In this document: positions 23,396 to 35,326 of the stretch, in pieces
Layout of the letters: each line of letters opens with the position of its first letter
Position numbering within the stretch: position 1 is the stretch's first letter
DNA from: Zygnema cylindricum
Lineage: Eukaryota; Streptophyta; Zygnematophyceae; Zygnematales; Zygnemataceae
Length of the DNA: 64,000 bases
Assembly: GCA_037447655.1 (NCBI GenBank)
Contig: JBBHKE010003460.1
Span: 62,001-126,000 of the forward strand
Direction of reading: 5' to 3'
Program-made: the position numbers and the translations under genes
The notes under the pieces: generated by a model
Database searches by the model: none
What the model saw: only the letters and a program-made list of their open reading frames with translations
What the model was told of the DNA's origin: nothing

Positions 23396-25342
23396 TTCGT
23401 CAACGTAGGAAGCAGTTGACCTGCCACAAAAGATATTCTACCAATGGAATTGTGTCCGTCTCTACCATCATTACATACGACAGCCAAACAGAGGGCCCTC
23501 CGTTACAATGGGCATTCGCGGTAAGTTGCGGATTGCCGAATCGCTCTAATCTTCTAAATTTCATGTAACAGTGATATAGGCATTTCAAGCTGTATCGCCG
23601 ATTATCGGTCAATAAAGCTGTGGGCAGACGATTTCGAGACGGTTCAAATAAGACATCACAGTAAAACGTGTGTGCTTGTGCTACACGTGGAACCTTGGCG
23701 TTTTCCGTATGAACTGACGCAGCAAGTATTTCTCTGTACTTATTTATTATTTTTTTTCCAGTCAATCTATAACTGAGAAAATGGATCCTCCTGCCAAAAC
23801 ATGGCTTGGTTTAAATCATTTTGAACGACAGGGAAATGTTAATACTTCTGAGTTTACGGCGCACAAATGAGGTCTCTTCAGTCGATAATGACTTCAAATT
23901 TAGGGTTAAGGTTCAACATTACTTTTACATAAATTTCGACATTCAATTTTTCAAATCATCTCAATAACAAGTGATTACTATGAAAGAGTAGCGCAACCTT
24001 TTCAACCTAAAAGACAAGTGACAGAAAGTTACTGCTGTAGAATGCCCAATGTGCACTAACAAATTATGCATTACATCTTTTTGATTATCAATTTTCACTT
24101 GGATTCTGAGCAGATTAACGCGGCTTATGCATTTTATTCCAAGGAATTAGAAACGCAGCTCCTGGTTGTGCACTGTGTTCGGTTTGTGGCTAGCAATAAC
24201 AAAATTGACACAGAAAAGTGGAAAATGGCAAAATTGGCAGCAGCGGAGAGAAGATGGGGCCGAGAACAAAAATTCCAGATATAAGAAGAAATACAAATTT
24301 TGAAATTCAAAAATGAATAGTAAGTCTCAACATTTAACATAGAAGAAATTAAAGCAGTGTTAGGCATTATACGACAATTATTATCTCTCTCTGGATGTTA
24401 CAGTTCAATGTGGAGTAGTTGCAAATTCATACCAAATGCCTTTCCGCAGTGACTATTTCTTCCTATTTATATGCTATTTTGGATAGTACTTGAGTGTATT
24501 GAACAGAGCATGAACCTAACGTATAGTTTCCAATGTGGTCCTATATACATTTCCTGCGAGACATGAGCAACGATTTATAATGACTGACTTTTATGCTTCT
24601 GAAAGCCATAGAAAAGTCAGAAAGTAGGTAAGCTACAACTGCAATGTTGCAAACCTACCTGTTTATCCAACCATTTGTTCAGCCAATTCATATTTTTAAT
24701 GCGTTTCCGGCTCTTTTGCATTTGTTACTTACCAGGCACTCTGCCTACTAATTTCTGATTGTGTTGCTATCCACCCTAAAGTTAGCAACAATCTTTTATG
24801 TGCTACAATGATAGCTTTTGCTGTTTCAAAACAAGGACCTGCCCTACATCATTTTACCAAACACGCAAGGATATATATTTTCCAATATGTAAGATAAGTC
24901 CCATGCAACAAAAATGAGAAAAATCAAGCATTTCCACTTTCCATTCAATTTTGGCACTTTTTGAAACAAAATCTTAAAAAGGTGTTAGGAAAAAAGAAGA
25001 ATTATTGTTATGAGATGGCAACCACAAGAAATCAAAAGAAATAGAACACCATCCTCCATTAATAATTTCTTTTTTGAACAGAACTTTATAAAAATCAATA
25101 TTGAACAAAAAGTTCTGATTTATTTTCATAAAGATCAAAAAAATGAGAAACCTTTCTAATGGTACTATAGCACTGATGGCTAATTTCTTTCACAAAACCA
25201 AAACTCCCAAGCTGTAATATTATTTTGCTGAAAAGGTTGATCGCTACAATAAATTCACGCCAATATATACAGTTGCTCTCCAGTTTTACACAGACGTTGG
25301 TGTACTGTTGGATGCATTATTTGGAGTAGAGAATGTGACAGC
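23396..25342. repeat. Inter-ELIP spacer B/C (left arm of the palindrome)
   Basis: No gene. The stretch 24060-24260 (cttatgcattttattcc, ggttgtgcactgtgttcgg) matches 57800-57990 upstream of ELIP-I in inverted orientation. The end next to ELIP-C is the conserved ELIP 3' flank. Confidence 0.65.
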
Positions 25343-26635
25343 TCAAAAGCCGAATACAGCCTTTCCAAAAATGTACTCAGAAATAAGAATACCGGCGAAA
25401 CCGACCATAGCCAGACGACCATTCCAGCGCTCAGCCTTGGCAGTGAAAGGACCGTTCCTGTTGAGACAGAAAAGGAAAAGGATTGTCAGCTCACTCTGTA
25501 CACATTTTTCACACAAGGTGTCAGCAAAGTCTGTATTACGGAATTCAAACATAAACTTGTGGCAGCACGTTTCATCCTTGGAAAATGAATAGTGCCACTA
25601 CTCGACAAATCATAGTTCTATCAGACGTTGCTGCAGAACAGTATGAAGAAAAAACACAACCATTCCTTTGAATTACACTGCTTTGCAAAAACAGAGACCA
25701 TAATTGGATGACAAAAATCCTACTTGCGACTGTCCGGGGACTCTCCGTTGAAGATGGGTACCAGAGATGCGAAGATGAGGATCTGAGTGGACGCCAAAAG
25801 CCAGAAGAGGCCCGGGCTGTTGGGAGAGTTGACCTGGTCAACGATTCTGAGGCCAGTCATGCGCTCTGAGACGAATCCCCAGGCACATCCCAACATGGCC
25901 TGCAATCAAAAGTAATAACAAAAAAACCAGCTTTCTGAGTTAGAGACAACCTGTGAAACTTAATCTGTAACAAAATACCAGTTCATGACAGGTTGTAAGG
26001 AAAATCTAGTCGAGGCATAAAATGCAAATGCGATTTAACAGAACAACATTATTCCTTTGGATAACAATTTACGTACCAAACGCCCGTTAATGGTTTCAGG
26101 GCCAGGACCGTCGAATGCCATAATGCTGCCAAAAGAAATGTTGCCGAGCTCTGGACGACGATCCACCTCAGCCCGAGGAATTGTTGAACCACGAGCAGGG
26201 ACTGTACCTACAACTGACTGCTTCTCACTGGTGTTGCGCTCCTGATTGGCCAAAACATCTTCCTTTGTGATCTTGACTTTAGTGCCATCAGCCAAATTCT
26301 TCACCTGTAGCAAAAACAGGAGTCAACATTTGTGGCCAACTGATTTAATTTGCTGATTACAGAACCTTGACAAACAGACTCTCGCTAAGACTATGTTCTG
26401 TCGTCATTATGCAAAATATTCACCAGAATCTTGCATTACAATTTACAGTAAAAATGCGTACCGCAGCCAACGGATCGTCGTTGGAAGCTTTGCACACAAA
26501 AGAGCGTTTCTGGTGGAAAGGAGCCAATCTTGCTGCTCCAATAGAGCGAGAGTGAGATCTGGCAGGAAGGGGAGAGAAAAAGCTTGTGGATGGAACTGCT
26601 GCACTGACAGAGGACATCATGGCTGAAGCGGCCAT
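25343..26635 (-). CDS. ELIP: Early light-induced protein, copy C
   Basis: Exons are 26462-26635, 26077-26304, 25724-25899 and 25343-25457 (TGA), of standard sizes, giving 230 aa. It differs from the consensus by NTSEKQS for NSSEKQS, RGSTIP, ETINGRL (the Asn-Gly-Arg core kept) and GFVSERM. The last codon before exon 4 is Lys (splice at gcaa|gtag), as in A and F. It ends FGF like the others but with a TGA stop. Mirror partner: copy H. A 5'UTR intron is predicted at 26648-27240. Confidence 0.95.
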
Positions 26636-27740
26636 TTTGATGGAGATCTGCGATCAGAGAGCAAAAAGTTGTCACTGGAATGTGGTGTCCAAATGAAGGA
26701 TACGTTGTCATCCACTGTAAAAATGAGGTTTTATCAGGAATCGATAACGTGGAAGGTTTCTAAAGACTTAAAATAGGGTTGCGACCTTGAAGAGCTAGAC
26801 GCAACATTTAAACGAGAAATTTTAACATTTTGACTTGCTGATGTCATTACAGTTGCCAAAATGGATCGTTAAACAAATCATCTAACGGATAAACGCAGTC
26901 GTGTGACATCATTCACGTAAATTGGTATGCTCTATAACATGGTGCCACATTTTTAATTACTGTAGCTATTTTCTGAATAAGAAGCACATAGCAGCCAACC
27001 GTGCTGAAATTAAACTAGCTGTTTCATTTATCCATTAAAACAAAGACAGACTGACACTAAACTTAAATCAATATCTGGTTTAGGCTTTTAGTTGGAAGCA
27101 GGTGAACTTGTAGCGGAAAAGTTTACAACTTCCAGCTACTTCTAAGAATCCTCAAACTTGATGGCAGATGACAAACGCTACTACTGTCACATGAAACAGC
27201 AGTCACATAGGAAACGAGTGGTTCAGGTTCGCTTACTCACAGATAGATTCTGCAACGTTTGGTAGAAGGTATGTGAGGAGTGAAAAAGTATATTGCTGAA
27301 ATTGCTGCAATTGCTGGAATGCTGGAACTTCAGCGCCTGAAAACTTATTTATATGAAGTACACCAGTTCCACAGCCGACCTTTACGTACGGGCTCACAAG
27401 TGCAATTTGTACTATTCGTCCACGTTTCGGAAAGTCTGTAAATTACAACCTGACACGTGTAAAACGTTCGCGTGAACATGTCGACGGTATTCTTCCATAT
27501 CTAGGCGATACTCTGACGTGGAACAATTTTCTCGCTGTAGAGAGATCGGCTGCCACGTTGAGATCTGCAACAAAGAGGTGGCAATAAAGACTTGACAAAA
27601 CAGATCTGTGCCTGGAATGGAGCTTTGTCTTTTTTGTCCGCTGTACCAAGTTTTCAGTATTGTCCACGTTTGGCATTTCTCTTGTACTGAACTCGTGTCT
27701 TTTTTGCGAATTGGATCTTGCAAAATCTACTACGAACGTT
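26636..27740 (-). promoter_or_regulatory. Promoter, leader and 5'UTR intron of ELIP-C
   Basis: Minus strand: a G-box CACGTG at 27454-27459, a second one decayed to cacaagtg near 27395, TATAAATA at 27346-27353, a short CAG/ATT-rich leader, and a GTGAG donor ending at 27240. The upstream block is similar to B but carries a small extra stretch near 27575-27605. Confidence 0.65.
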
Positions 27741-29876
27741 CAGATTTTAAATCTCAAGTCGAAAACGACAGGATGACAACTGTACTCTCCCCTGAAAAGT
27801 TGCAATAGGCAACTCCAGGATTCCAGGAGCATTTGTTAACAAAAGGACAAATGTCCGTTTGTAACGAAAAGTTCGTCAACGCAGAAAGCACTTTGTCTGC
27901 CACAAAAAAGATTCGACCAATAGAATTCTGTCCGTCTCTACCATCATTACATACGTTAGCCAAACAGAGGGCCCTCCGTTACATTGGACATTTGCCGTAA
28001 GTTGCGGACGGCAGAATCGCTTAAAATCGTCTAAATAAAACATGCCTTTCCTGTACATCGTCAGATAATCCAGGAACAGCCTAGATATCGGCGCTTCAAG
28101 CTGTACCGTGGATTGTCAGTCCATATTGCGGTGGGCAGGCGATTACGAGACCACCCAAATACGACACCACAGTAAAACATGTGTACTGCGCTATACGTGG
28201 AAAACGAGCTTGTAGAAGTGGTACGGTGATGTGTTTATTGTGACGTGACACAGCAAATATTTTCCCTGTCAAGACGGCAGTCTCTCTATTCGTTTGGATA
28301 CTTTTGCAAAAATACTTCTGCATCATTTTGAACTGAGGGGGTGTCTAAAATCTACTTAGTTTATGGTGCATAATATGGTCCCCTCAGTAGGCGATTCTAA
28401 ATTTGTGGTGAAGGGTAAATATAACTTGTACACGATATTGGACGTTTTATTTTCCACATCATCGTATTAGCAAGAGATTGCTGTTAAAGAGTGACGAATT
28501 CCATTTTCCGATTCAACTTAATGACAAGTGACTGAAAGGTATTGTTGGAGAATGCCCAATGTACATTGATAAGTTACGCATGGAAGGTCTTTATCATTTT
28601 CCTCTTCACTTTCGAGTAGCTTCATTTCCTTTACGTAGTTTATTAAAGCATGTCACCTGATTGTGCACTTTGTTCGGTTTGTGGTGGATAAATGTGTAGC
28701 GGCGACGAAATTTACACTGAAAAATAGAAAACGGAAAATGGCAAAATTGACAGCAGCGGAGAGAAGATGAGAACAAGATCAATAAAACCAAAAATTCCAC
28801 ATACGAAAAACATATTTTGAATCAAGTAACAGTATGTTCCCGCATCGAACATAAAAACATGTAAACACAAGCAGTGTAAGGAACTATAAGACAGCTTTCT
28901 TTTGTATGTTACAGTTCAGTGTGGAATAAATGCAGATTCATATTAAATATCTTTTTGCAGTGTTGTATATTTCTTCCTTTTTATATGCTGACTTAGGTGA
29001 TACTTTGTAAAATGCATCGAACAGAGCATGAGCACGAACCATAACGCACGATTCCAAATCTATTCCGGTTGACACCTTGCGAGACATGAGCAAGAATTAT
29101 AATGACTTGTTCGTATGGATTTCGAAACCCACAAAATCCTCAGAAAGTAGATAGCTACAACTGCAATGTTGCAAACCGACCTGTTTATCCAGCCATACGT
29201 TAAAACAATTAATATTTTTTATTCCTTCCTGCGTTTGTTACTTACCAGACACTCTGCCTCCTAACTTCTGTTTGTGTTCCCATCAACCCTAAAAGTAAGC
29301 AACAACCTTTGATGTGCTACAACGATAGCCCTTGCAATGTCAAAAAACTATCTCTGCTCCATTATTTTGCCATGCATACATGCATGGATTAGGATTTTCC
29401 AATATATACGATATGATAAAAAAAAAATTAGATGAATCGTTATGCAACCAAAATCTCAACGAATACAAATTCAAGCATTTACACAATCTCTTCAATTCTG
29501 GCATTTTTTAAAACAATACATTCAAAAAAAATCCAGAGATATTTTATGCGTTGACAACCATATGGAATGAGACACACAAAAGTCCAAAACGTCCATTCAT
29601 TTGCTAAGTTTTTTTTTAACAGAACTTTATAAAAAAAAATATTGAACAAAAAATTCTGATTTATTTTCCTATGATCACAAAAATCAAAAACCTTTCTTGT
29701 GCTACACTACCACTGATAGCTTATTTCTTTCACAAAACCAGAGCAGAGCTCTCGAGCTGCAGAAATCTTTTGCCGAAAAGGTTGATCATTAAAATAAATA
29801 AACGTCAATATATACAGCTGCTCTCCAGCGTACACGAGTCCTATGATACATTATTTGGAGTCGAGAATGTGACAAC
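27741..29876. repeat. Inter-ELIP spacer C/D (left arm of the palindrome)
   Basis: No gene. It matches the G/H spacer (about 52000-54300) in inverted orientation, for example the gcgacgaaatttacac stretch near 28700 against 53140-53170. The D-proximal end is the conserved ELIP 3' flank. Confidence 0.62.
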
Positions 29877-31179
29877 TCAAAAGCCAAAAACAGCCTTTCC
29901 AAAAATGTACTCAGAGATAAGAATACCGGCGAAACCGACCATAGCCAGACGACCATTCCAGCGCTCAGCCTTGGCAGTGAAAGGACCATTCCTGTTCAGA
30001 AAAGAAAGAATGAAATTGTCAGTTCACAACGTAGACACAAAATGTGGGCTTTCCGTATTGTTGAGATAAAACATGAACTTGTAACAACAGATTCCATGAA
30101 TAATGAATAATGCCACTAATGTCAGAAACCTACGTCCTTGGTCAGGTTATAGTTTTTTTTTATCACTATTATTACTTCTACATACTGTTCTAAACAATCT
30201 TTACTTGAAACTGCAGAGAAAAAAGAGACAATAGTTGGATGACAACAATCCTACCTGCGGCTGTCCGGGGACTCTCCGTTGAAGATGGGCACCAGAGATG
30301 CGAATATGAGGATCTGAGTGGACGCCAAAAGCCAGAAGAGGCCCGGGCTGTTGGGAGAGTTCACCTGGTCAACGATTCTGAGGCCTGTCATGCGCTCTGA
30401 GATGAATCCCCAGGCACAGCCCAACATGGCCTGCAAACAGACAATAACAAAAAGGACCAGCTTTCCGAGTTAGAGACAGCCTCTGAATCTTAATCTGTAA
30501 CAGAAAATACCAATTTCCTGAGAGCTTGTAAGGAAAATAAAGTCGAGGCATAAAAACTCGTATCAAAATGAGGTTTAACTCTACAACATTATTACTTTGG
30601 ATAAAGATTTACGTACCAAACGTCCGTTAATGGTTTCAGGACCAGGACCATCGAAAGCCATAATGCAGCCAAAAGAAGTGTTGCCGAGCTCTGGACGGCG
30701 ATCCACCTCAGCCCGAGGAATTGTTGCACCGCGAGCAGGGACGGATCCCACAACTGACTGCTTCTCACTGGAATTGCGCTCCTGATTGGCCAAAACGTCT
30801 TCCTTTGTGATCTTGACTTTAGTGCCGCCAGCCAAATTCTTCACCTGTAGCAAAAGAAATTCAAGCACATGAAACATCATTTAAGGTCATTATATTGAAA
30901 TTACCTCTTATAGGAACTACGAACATGTTTAGCAACATGTCCTTTCATCGACATGCAAAACGTTCAACAAATTCATGAATTACAGTTTGCAGTATGAAGA
31001 TTTACCGCGGCCAAAGGATCGTCGTTGGAAGCTTTGCACACAAAAGAGCGTTTCTGGTGGAAAGGAGCCAATCTTGCTGCTCCAATGGAGCGAGAGTGAG
31101 ATCGGGCAGGAAGGGGAGAGAAAATGTTTGTGGATGGAACTGCTGCACTGACAGAGGACATCATGGCTGAAGCGGCCAT
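29877..31179 (-). CDS. ELIP: Early light-induced protein, copy D, with its upstream region replaced by a copia LTR
   Basis: Exons are 31006-31179, 30617-30844, 30255-30430 and 29877-29991 (TGA), giving 230 aa. All splice sites hold; the exon 1 donor is gtaaat instead of gtacgc. Variants include NIFSPLP, NLAGGTKV (Asp to Gly), SVPARG and FGCIMAF. The 5'UTR intron acceptor (cgatcgcag) is present just upstream, but a copia LTR begins at 31250, 70 bases from the ATG, inside that intron. The usual leader, TATA box and G-boxes are gone. The LTR has the same orientation, so if D is expressed it may depend on LTR transcription. The coding sequence shows no decay. Confidence 0.93.
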
Positions 31180-31249
31180 TTTGACGAAAATCTGCGATCG
31201 TATGGACGAAAAAGTTGTCAGTGGAATGGGGTGTCCAGAATGAAGATAT

Positions 31250-31692
31250 TGGAGGTGGATTGGCGGAAGCCATGAAATTGTACACAAGAGAAAGATCAAT
31301 GCATTGGAGAGAGGAATTGATTTGTATTTGGGATGATTTCATTAAGTGAGAAGAGTCACTTATATACAAAATATACAATGCTAATTACTGTGGAGTCTAA
31401 GCGCTCTACGGTGCGCTGTAACAAAGTAATCTTAGTCTAGATTCTAACAAATGTATGTAAGACAAAAGACTGGACCGTCGGCTAAAAGACTGGACCGACG
31501 GTCAAAGGACTTCTACGTAAAGGACTAGACCGACGTATGTAACGAAAAGGTACAATTGACTGGACCGACGTATGGAAGTACGGACAGGACCAAAAAGTGA
31601 GACGTGCAGACAAGTCGGTCAACAAGACTTGACCGACGTAAGAAAACGTACGAACAAGACAAAACATATCCTACGCTAAATGTCCTGTAACA
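31250..31692 (-). repeat. 3' LTR of the copia element
   Basis: 443 bp, TG...CA termini (tgttac on the element strand, ending cctcca), with many short repeats of gactggaccgacgtatg type near 31460-31640. It is near-identical to 14026-14466. At its 3' edge it contains an ATG followed by codons for ASANPPPI, the start of the element's gag frame. It faces ELIP-D. Confidence 0.88.
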
Positions 31693-31745
31693 CCCCCCCT
31701 CAAGCGAAAACTAGGAAGTAGATTGAGATGAAAATGAAAGGAAAT

Positions 31746-33360
31746 TTAGCCAGGAGGAGAAGGAAGACGAAGGCCAGAGGAAAGGCGATGGTGCTCAAAG
31801 TGAGGGCGATGAAGAGCCTTGGTGAGATAATCGGCCACTTGGTCGGCGGATTTGACATAAAGAAACTGGAGAGTGCCATCTTCGACCCGCTCCCGAGAGT
31901 AATGATACTGAATGTCGATGTGCTTCGTCCGCTTGTGGTGAACAGGATTGCGGATCAAAGCAAGAGCTCCCTGGGAATCCGAAAAGATAGGAGTAGGGGC
32001 TGAAGGGGGAAACCCAAGATTGGAAAGTAGAGTCCGAAGCCAGACAGCTTCCTTGGCGGCGTGACACGCGGCCATATATTCCGCCTCAGTGCTGGAGCAT
32101 GCCGGGGTAGGTTGCTTTCTGCATGACCAAGAGATAAGACCATTGCCCAAAAAAAAACACGAGCCAGTGGTGGAACGGCGGGAAAGCTCATCTTGTGCCC
32201 AATCTGAATCAACAAAACCCGTAAGAGCACTGGAGCCAGAGGAAGAATATGTGAGACAAAGAGTTTTAGTGCCGTGTAGATAACAAAAGACACGTTTGGC
32301 TGCGGCAAGATGATCAGGAGAAGGGCGTTGAAGGAATTGACTGAGTTTAGTGACAGCTGTGGCAATGTCAGGGCGGGTGGCCTGCATGGCGTACATAAGG
32401 GCCCCTACCATCGAGCGGTAAGTGGCATGGAGGGAGGGGGAGAGAAGAGAGTCAGTGGAAGGGAGGAGAGGGGCATTGGCATCTAAAAGAGTGGAAAGGG
32501 AGGAGCACTCTACCAAGCCAAAGCGTTCCAAAAGATCAGAGATAAAGGTCTCCTGAGAGAGAGAGAGGGTGCGAGTCGAGCGATTACGAGAAACTTGGAT
32601 GCCCAAATAATAAGTGAGCTCACCTAAATCGGCCATGTCAAAATGGGACTGAAGGAGAGATTTGACAGTGGAGATTTCAGAGAGGGAAGGACCAACAAGA
32701 AGGAGATCGTCAACAAAGATGGCAACAATGATTAATGAGGTGCCAGAGCCACGAGAGTAAATGCTAAAATCGGCATCAATTCGGGTAAATCCTTCTTTCC
32801 GCATAATGGCATCTATGGTATGGTTCCAGACACGGGGGGATTGCTTTAAACCATAGATCGTTTTAATGAGATGGCAAACCAGATGTTCAGATCCAGGGGA
32901 AAAATATCCTTCAGGCTGATGCATATAAATGTCCTCGGACAAGATCCCATTTAAGAAGGCATTCTTAACATCCATCTGATGAACATGGAAATCATGTTCA
33001 GCAGCTAAAGCAAGTAAAGTGCGGATAGATGTCAACCGGGCAACAGGAGCAAAGGTTTCAGTGAAATCTATACCTTCGATTTGGGAAAAGCCCTTCGCCA
33101 CCAAGCGAGCTTTGTATTTGTCCACGGATCCATCCGCTTTTTGTTTTACACGGAAGACCCATTTCGAACCGATTGCCTTTCTTCTAGGGGGAAGGGGAAC
33201 AAGATTCCATGTTTTGTTGGAAAGCAAGGCATTGAATTCAGCATCAGCGGCAGTTTTCCAAAGGGAGGCATCAGGTCGTTTTAGGGCAGCCTTCAGAGAG
33301 AGAGGGGCTGAAATAAGAGAGGCAGAGGCCCCAGCCGAGTAAGCGTAAGCTAGAGAGGCG
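31746..33360 (-). pseudogene. Copia reverse transcriptase and RNase H frame
   Basis: This open frame without an internal stop encodes, in order, the copia RT entry (KWVFRVKQ, YKARLVAKGFSQ, DFTETFAPV, VHQMDVKNAFLNG), the catalytic FVDD (32706-32717), and RNase H (GFVDSDWAQD, STTGSCFFLG, SSTEAEYMA), ending ADYLTKAL. It is one frame off from the upstream gag-integrase frame; the shift falls in the Pro/Ser-rich hinge near 33350-33380. The frame extends further upstream to 33770 but that part is the shifted hinge and not protein-like. Confidence 0.85.
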
Positions 33361-35256
33361 TGGCCTATGGAAGTAATAAGACGAAGGAGAAGGGTCAGGA
33401 AGAGGGGAAGGCTCAGGATCGGGAAGTGAAGGCTCAAGAGGAGCAATAGACCCAAGAAGAGGTGAGTGGGACAAAATTGTGGGAGAAAGATTGTCAAAAA
33501 GAGGATCATCTTGGAAAAGAGGGGGAGAGGAGGAATTTTCTTCAGAATTTGTGACAGGATGAAAAGGAACGGCAGCTGAGTGGCTGGCAGGAGTGATGGG
33601 AGCAGCCGGGAAAACAAGGGGGGTGGGAGAAGATGGAGGAGGAGGGAGACTTGAAGATGATGAGGGGGAAAAACTGGGAGGATTAAGGGGAGAGGGGTGG
33701 GAAGGTGTAACGTAGGTGAATTCAGATGGCTGAAGAGAGTGAAGGGGAAGGTTTGGGGGAAGAGGGTCATAGAGGGTGAGGGAAGGAAAGTCAGATAATG
33801 GGGGAAGAGGGGAAGGGAAGGGCATACGAGACAAGGTTTGGAGGAGTGGCGTTTCGTTGAAAACTACTTCTCTGGTGGTGATGACGCGATGTTGAGAAGG
33901 ACTCCAGATGCGGTACGCTTTGGAATTTGGAGCGTACCCAACGAAAATGCCACGAAATGCGCGAGCGCCCAATTTGCCGTCTGATTGGAGGAGGTCTTTG
34001 TACCACGCTTCACAACCAAAGATTTTAAGGTGACGTATATCTGGTTTGACAGAGGACCATGCTTCCATTGGAGTAGATTTTGGTAAAGCGTTAGTGGGAC
34101 AAAGATTGCGTAAGTAATTTGCGCAAACGACAACCTCTGCCCAGAATTCATAAGGCAAATTCGCAAAGTACAGCATAGAGCGTGACATGTCATGTAATGT
34201 TCGATTGTACCTTTCTGCAATGCCGTTTTGTTGTGGCGTCCGAGGCGCCGTTAAATGACGTGAGATTCCATGTTGCATGAGAAATTCAGAAAATTGGTTG
34301 GACAAAAATTCGCCACCGTTGTCACTCCGCAAGACCTTGATTCGTTTGTTGTGAAAATTTTCTGCCAACGCCTTAAATTCCTGAAATCGGGCAAAAGCGT
34401 CAGATTTATGACAGATTGGATACACGTGTGAAAAACGAGTGGCGTGGTCAATGAAAGTGACAAAATAAAGGGATCCACTGTAGCTACGGGTGACAGTCTT
34501 CAACGGAATGGCCTTTTGTTTTGCAGTGGCGCAAAACAAACGCTGCACCCCCCTAGAGTTAGTCTTCTGATTTTCGGCAATAAAGGCATTTGCATTAGAG
34601 AGATTTGGAGTAGAAAAAGAGAGAAGTTTTGTCTCTTCATGCAAAAGTTTGCCACAAAGTGAGTGAAAGGGAATGGATTGGTCTAGATTGTCAAACGAGG
34701 AAATGAAACGGGAAAAGGTTTCAGCGAGTCCTCCCAAAAGGGTTGAGGAGAGGTCCTCGTCGGAAAGATGCACGCCTATCATGGTGCATTTTCCGGCCGA
34801 CAATTCGACTGTGCTAATCCAATCCTGCATAGATTCCGACGACTTTTTCATGGAGTTAAAAAACACTCGTTTTTGAACTCGGCGAGCGGCCCATCCGGTT
34901 TGAATGTAAGCTGCTTGAAGACGACTCCAAGCCTCGGGGGAAGAGGAGGCGACGCGAATAAGACGAGTGCGCTCGGTAGTAAGTGACATCACTAGACGAG
35001 CGTGCGCATCCTCATCCTTTTGTTTCCATGTAGATATTGCCAACTCTTTGGTAGCTTTTTCTGCTGGTGTATCAGTAGAGGAAAGGATAGGAGGTTTTGA
35101 AATTCCTATAAAATGGTCCCAAATCTTCTCGTGTTTGAAAAAATGCATGGCTGAAAATGACCAATCATAAAAGTTTTGGCCATCAAACTTCTGGATACTA
35201 TTAGAAGTGGCATGGCTAGGCCCATAACCTATTGGAGGTGGATTGGCGGAAACCAT
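33271..35256 (-). pseudogene. Copia gag fused to a truncated integrase
   Basis: The ATG at 35254-35256 lies inside the 5' LTR remnant, and the frame reads through the LTR end and the primer site. The gag part has FDGQNFYDWSF and the usual helical region up to about residue 240. It then jumps into pre-integrase sequence (CATAKQKAIPLKTVTR) and the integrase core (YFVTFIDHATRF, RSDNGGEF, PQQNGIAERYNRT). The Cys/His knuckle, protease, integrase zinc-binding domain and the first catalytic Asp segment are missing, so about 200-300 residues have been deleted. A long Pro/Ser-rich hinge precedes the stop at 33271. Confidence 0.85.
35219..35229 (-). other. Primer-binding site of half-tRNA-iMet type
   Basis: On the element strand ggttatgggcc follows the LTR end by three bases. 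It is complementary to the anticodon-loop region (GGCCCAUAACC) of initiator tRNA-Met rather than to its 3' end, as in Drosophila copia, which primes on a cleaved half tRNA. The match is 11 of 11 bases. Confidence 0.65.
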
Positions 35257-35289
35257 GAAATTGTACACAAGAGAAAGATCAATGTATTG
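35233..35289 (-). repeat. Truncated 5' LTR of the copia element
   Basis: 57 bases match the end of the 3' LTR with two differences (aaaccatg for aagccatg; aatgtattg for aatgcattg), then similarity stops abruptly. It contains the gag start codon. Confidence 0.8.
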
Positions 35290-35326
35290 CGACAGTTTGA
35301 TTAGAAACTTAATTAAGATGAACGAT

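Larger units (their letters stand above)
17388..31249 (-). repeat. Left arm of a large inverted duplication (ELIP A-D)
   Basis: The arm holds ELIP units facing left. Start-codon or TATA positions of mirror partners add to nearly the same value (A/J 82.0 kb, B/I 81.7 kb, C/H 82.0 kb, D/G 81.6 kb), and spacers match in inverted orientation. Noncoding divergence is substantial, with indels and private insertions, so the duplication is old. The inner part of this arm, beyond 31249, is replaced by mobile elements. Confidence 0.75.
31250..35289 (-). mobile_element. Ty1/copia retrotransposon, defective
   Basis: Minus-strand order: a 5' LTR remnant (35233-35289), a primer site (35219-35229), a gag-integrase frame (33271-35256), a reverse transcriptase-RNase H frame (31746-about 33360), a polypurine tract (31693-31703, complement ccccccctcaa) and a 3' LTR (31250-31692). 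Integrase before reverse transcriptase defines the copia superfamily. The 5' LTR stops after 57 bases, so the element cannot be complete. It lies inside the upstream region of ELIP-D. Confidence 0.93.

Noticed and set aside
31746-33770. A 674-aa protein starting at 33770
   Set aside because: The first 130 or so residues are the Pro/Ser hinge read in the wrong frame; real RT sequence begins only near 33360.
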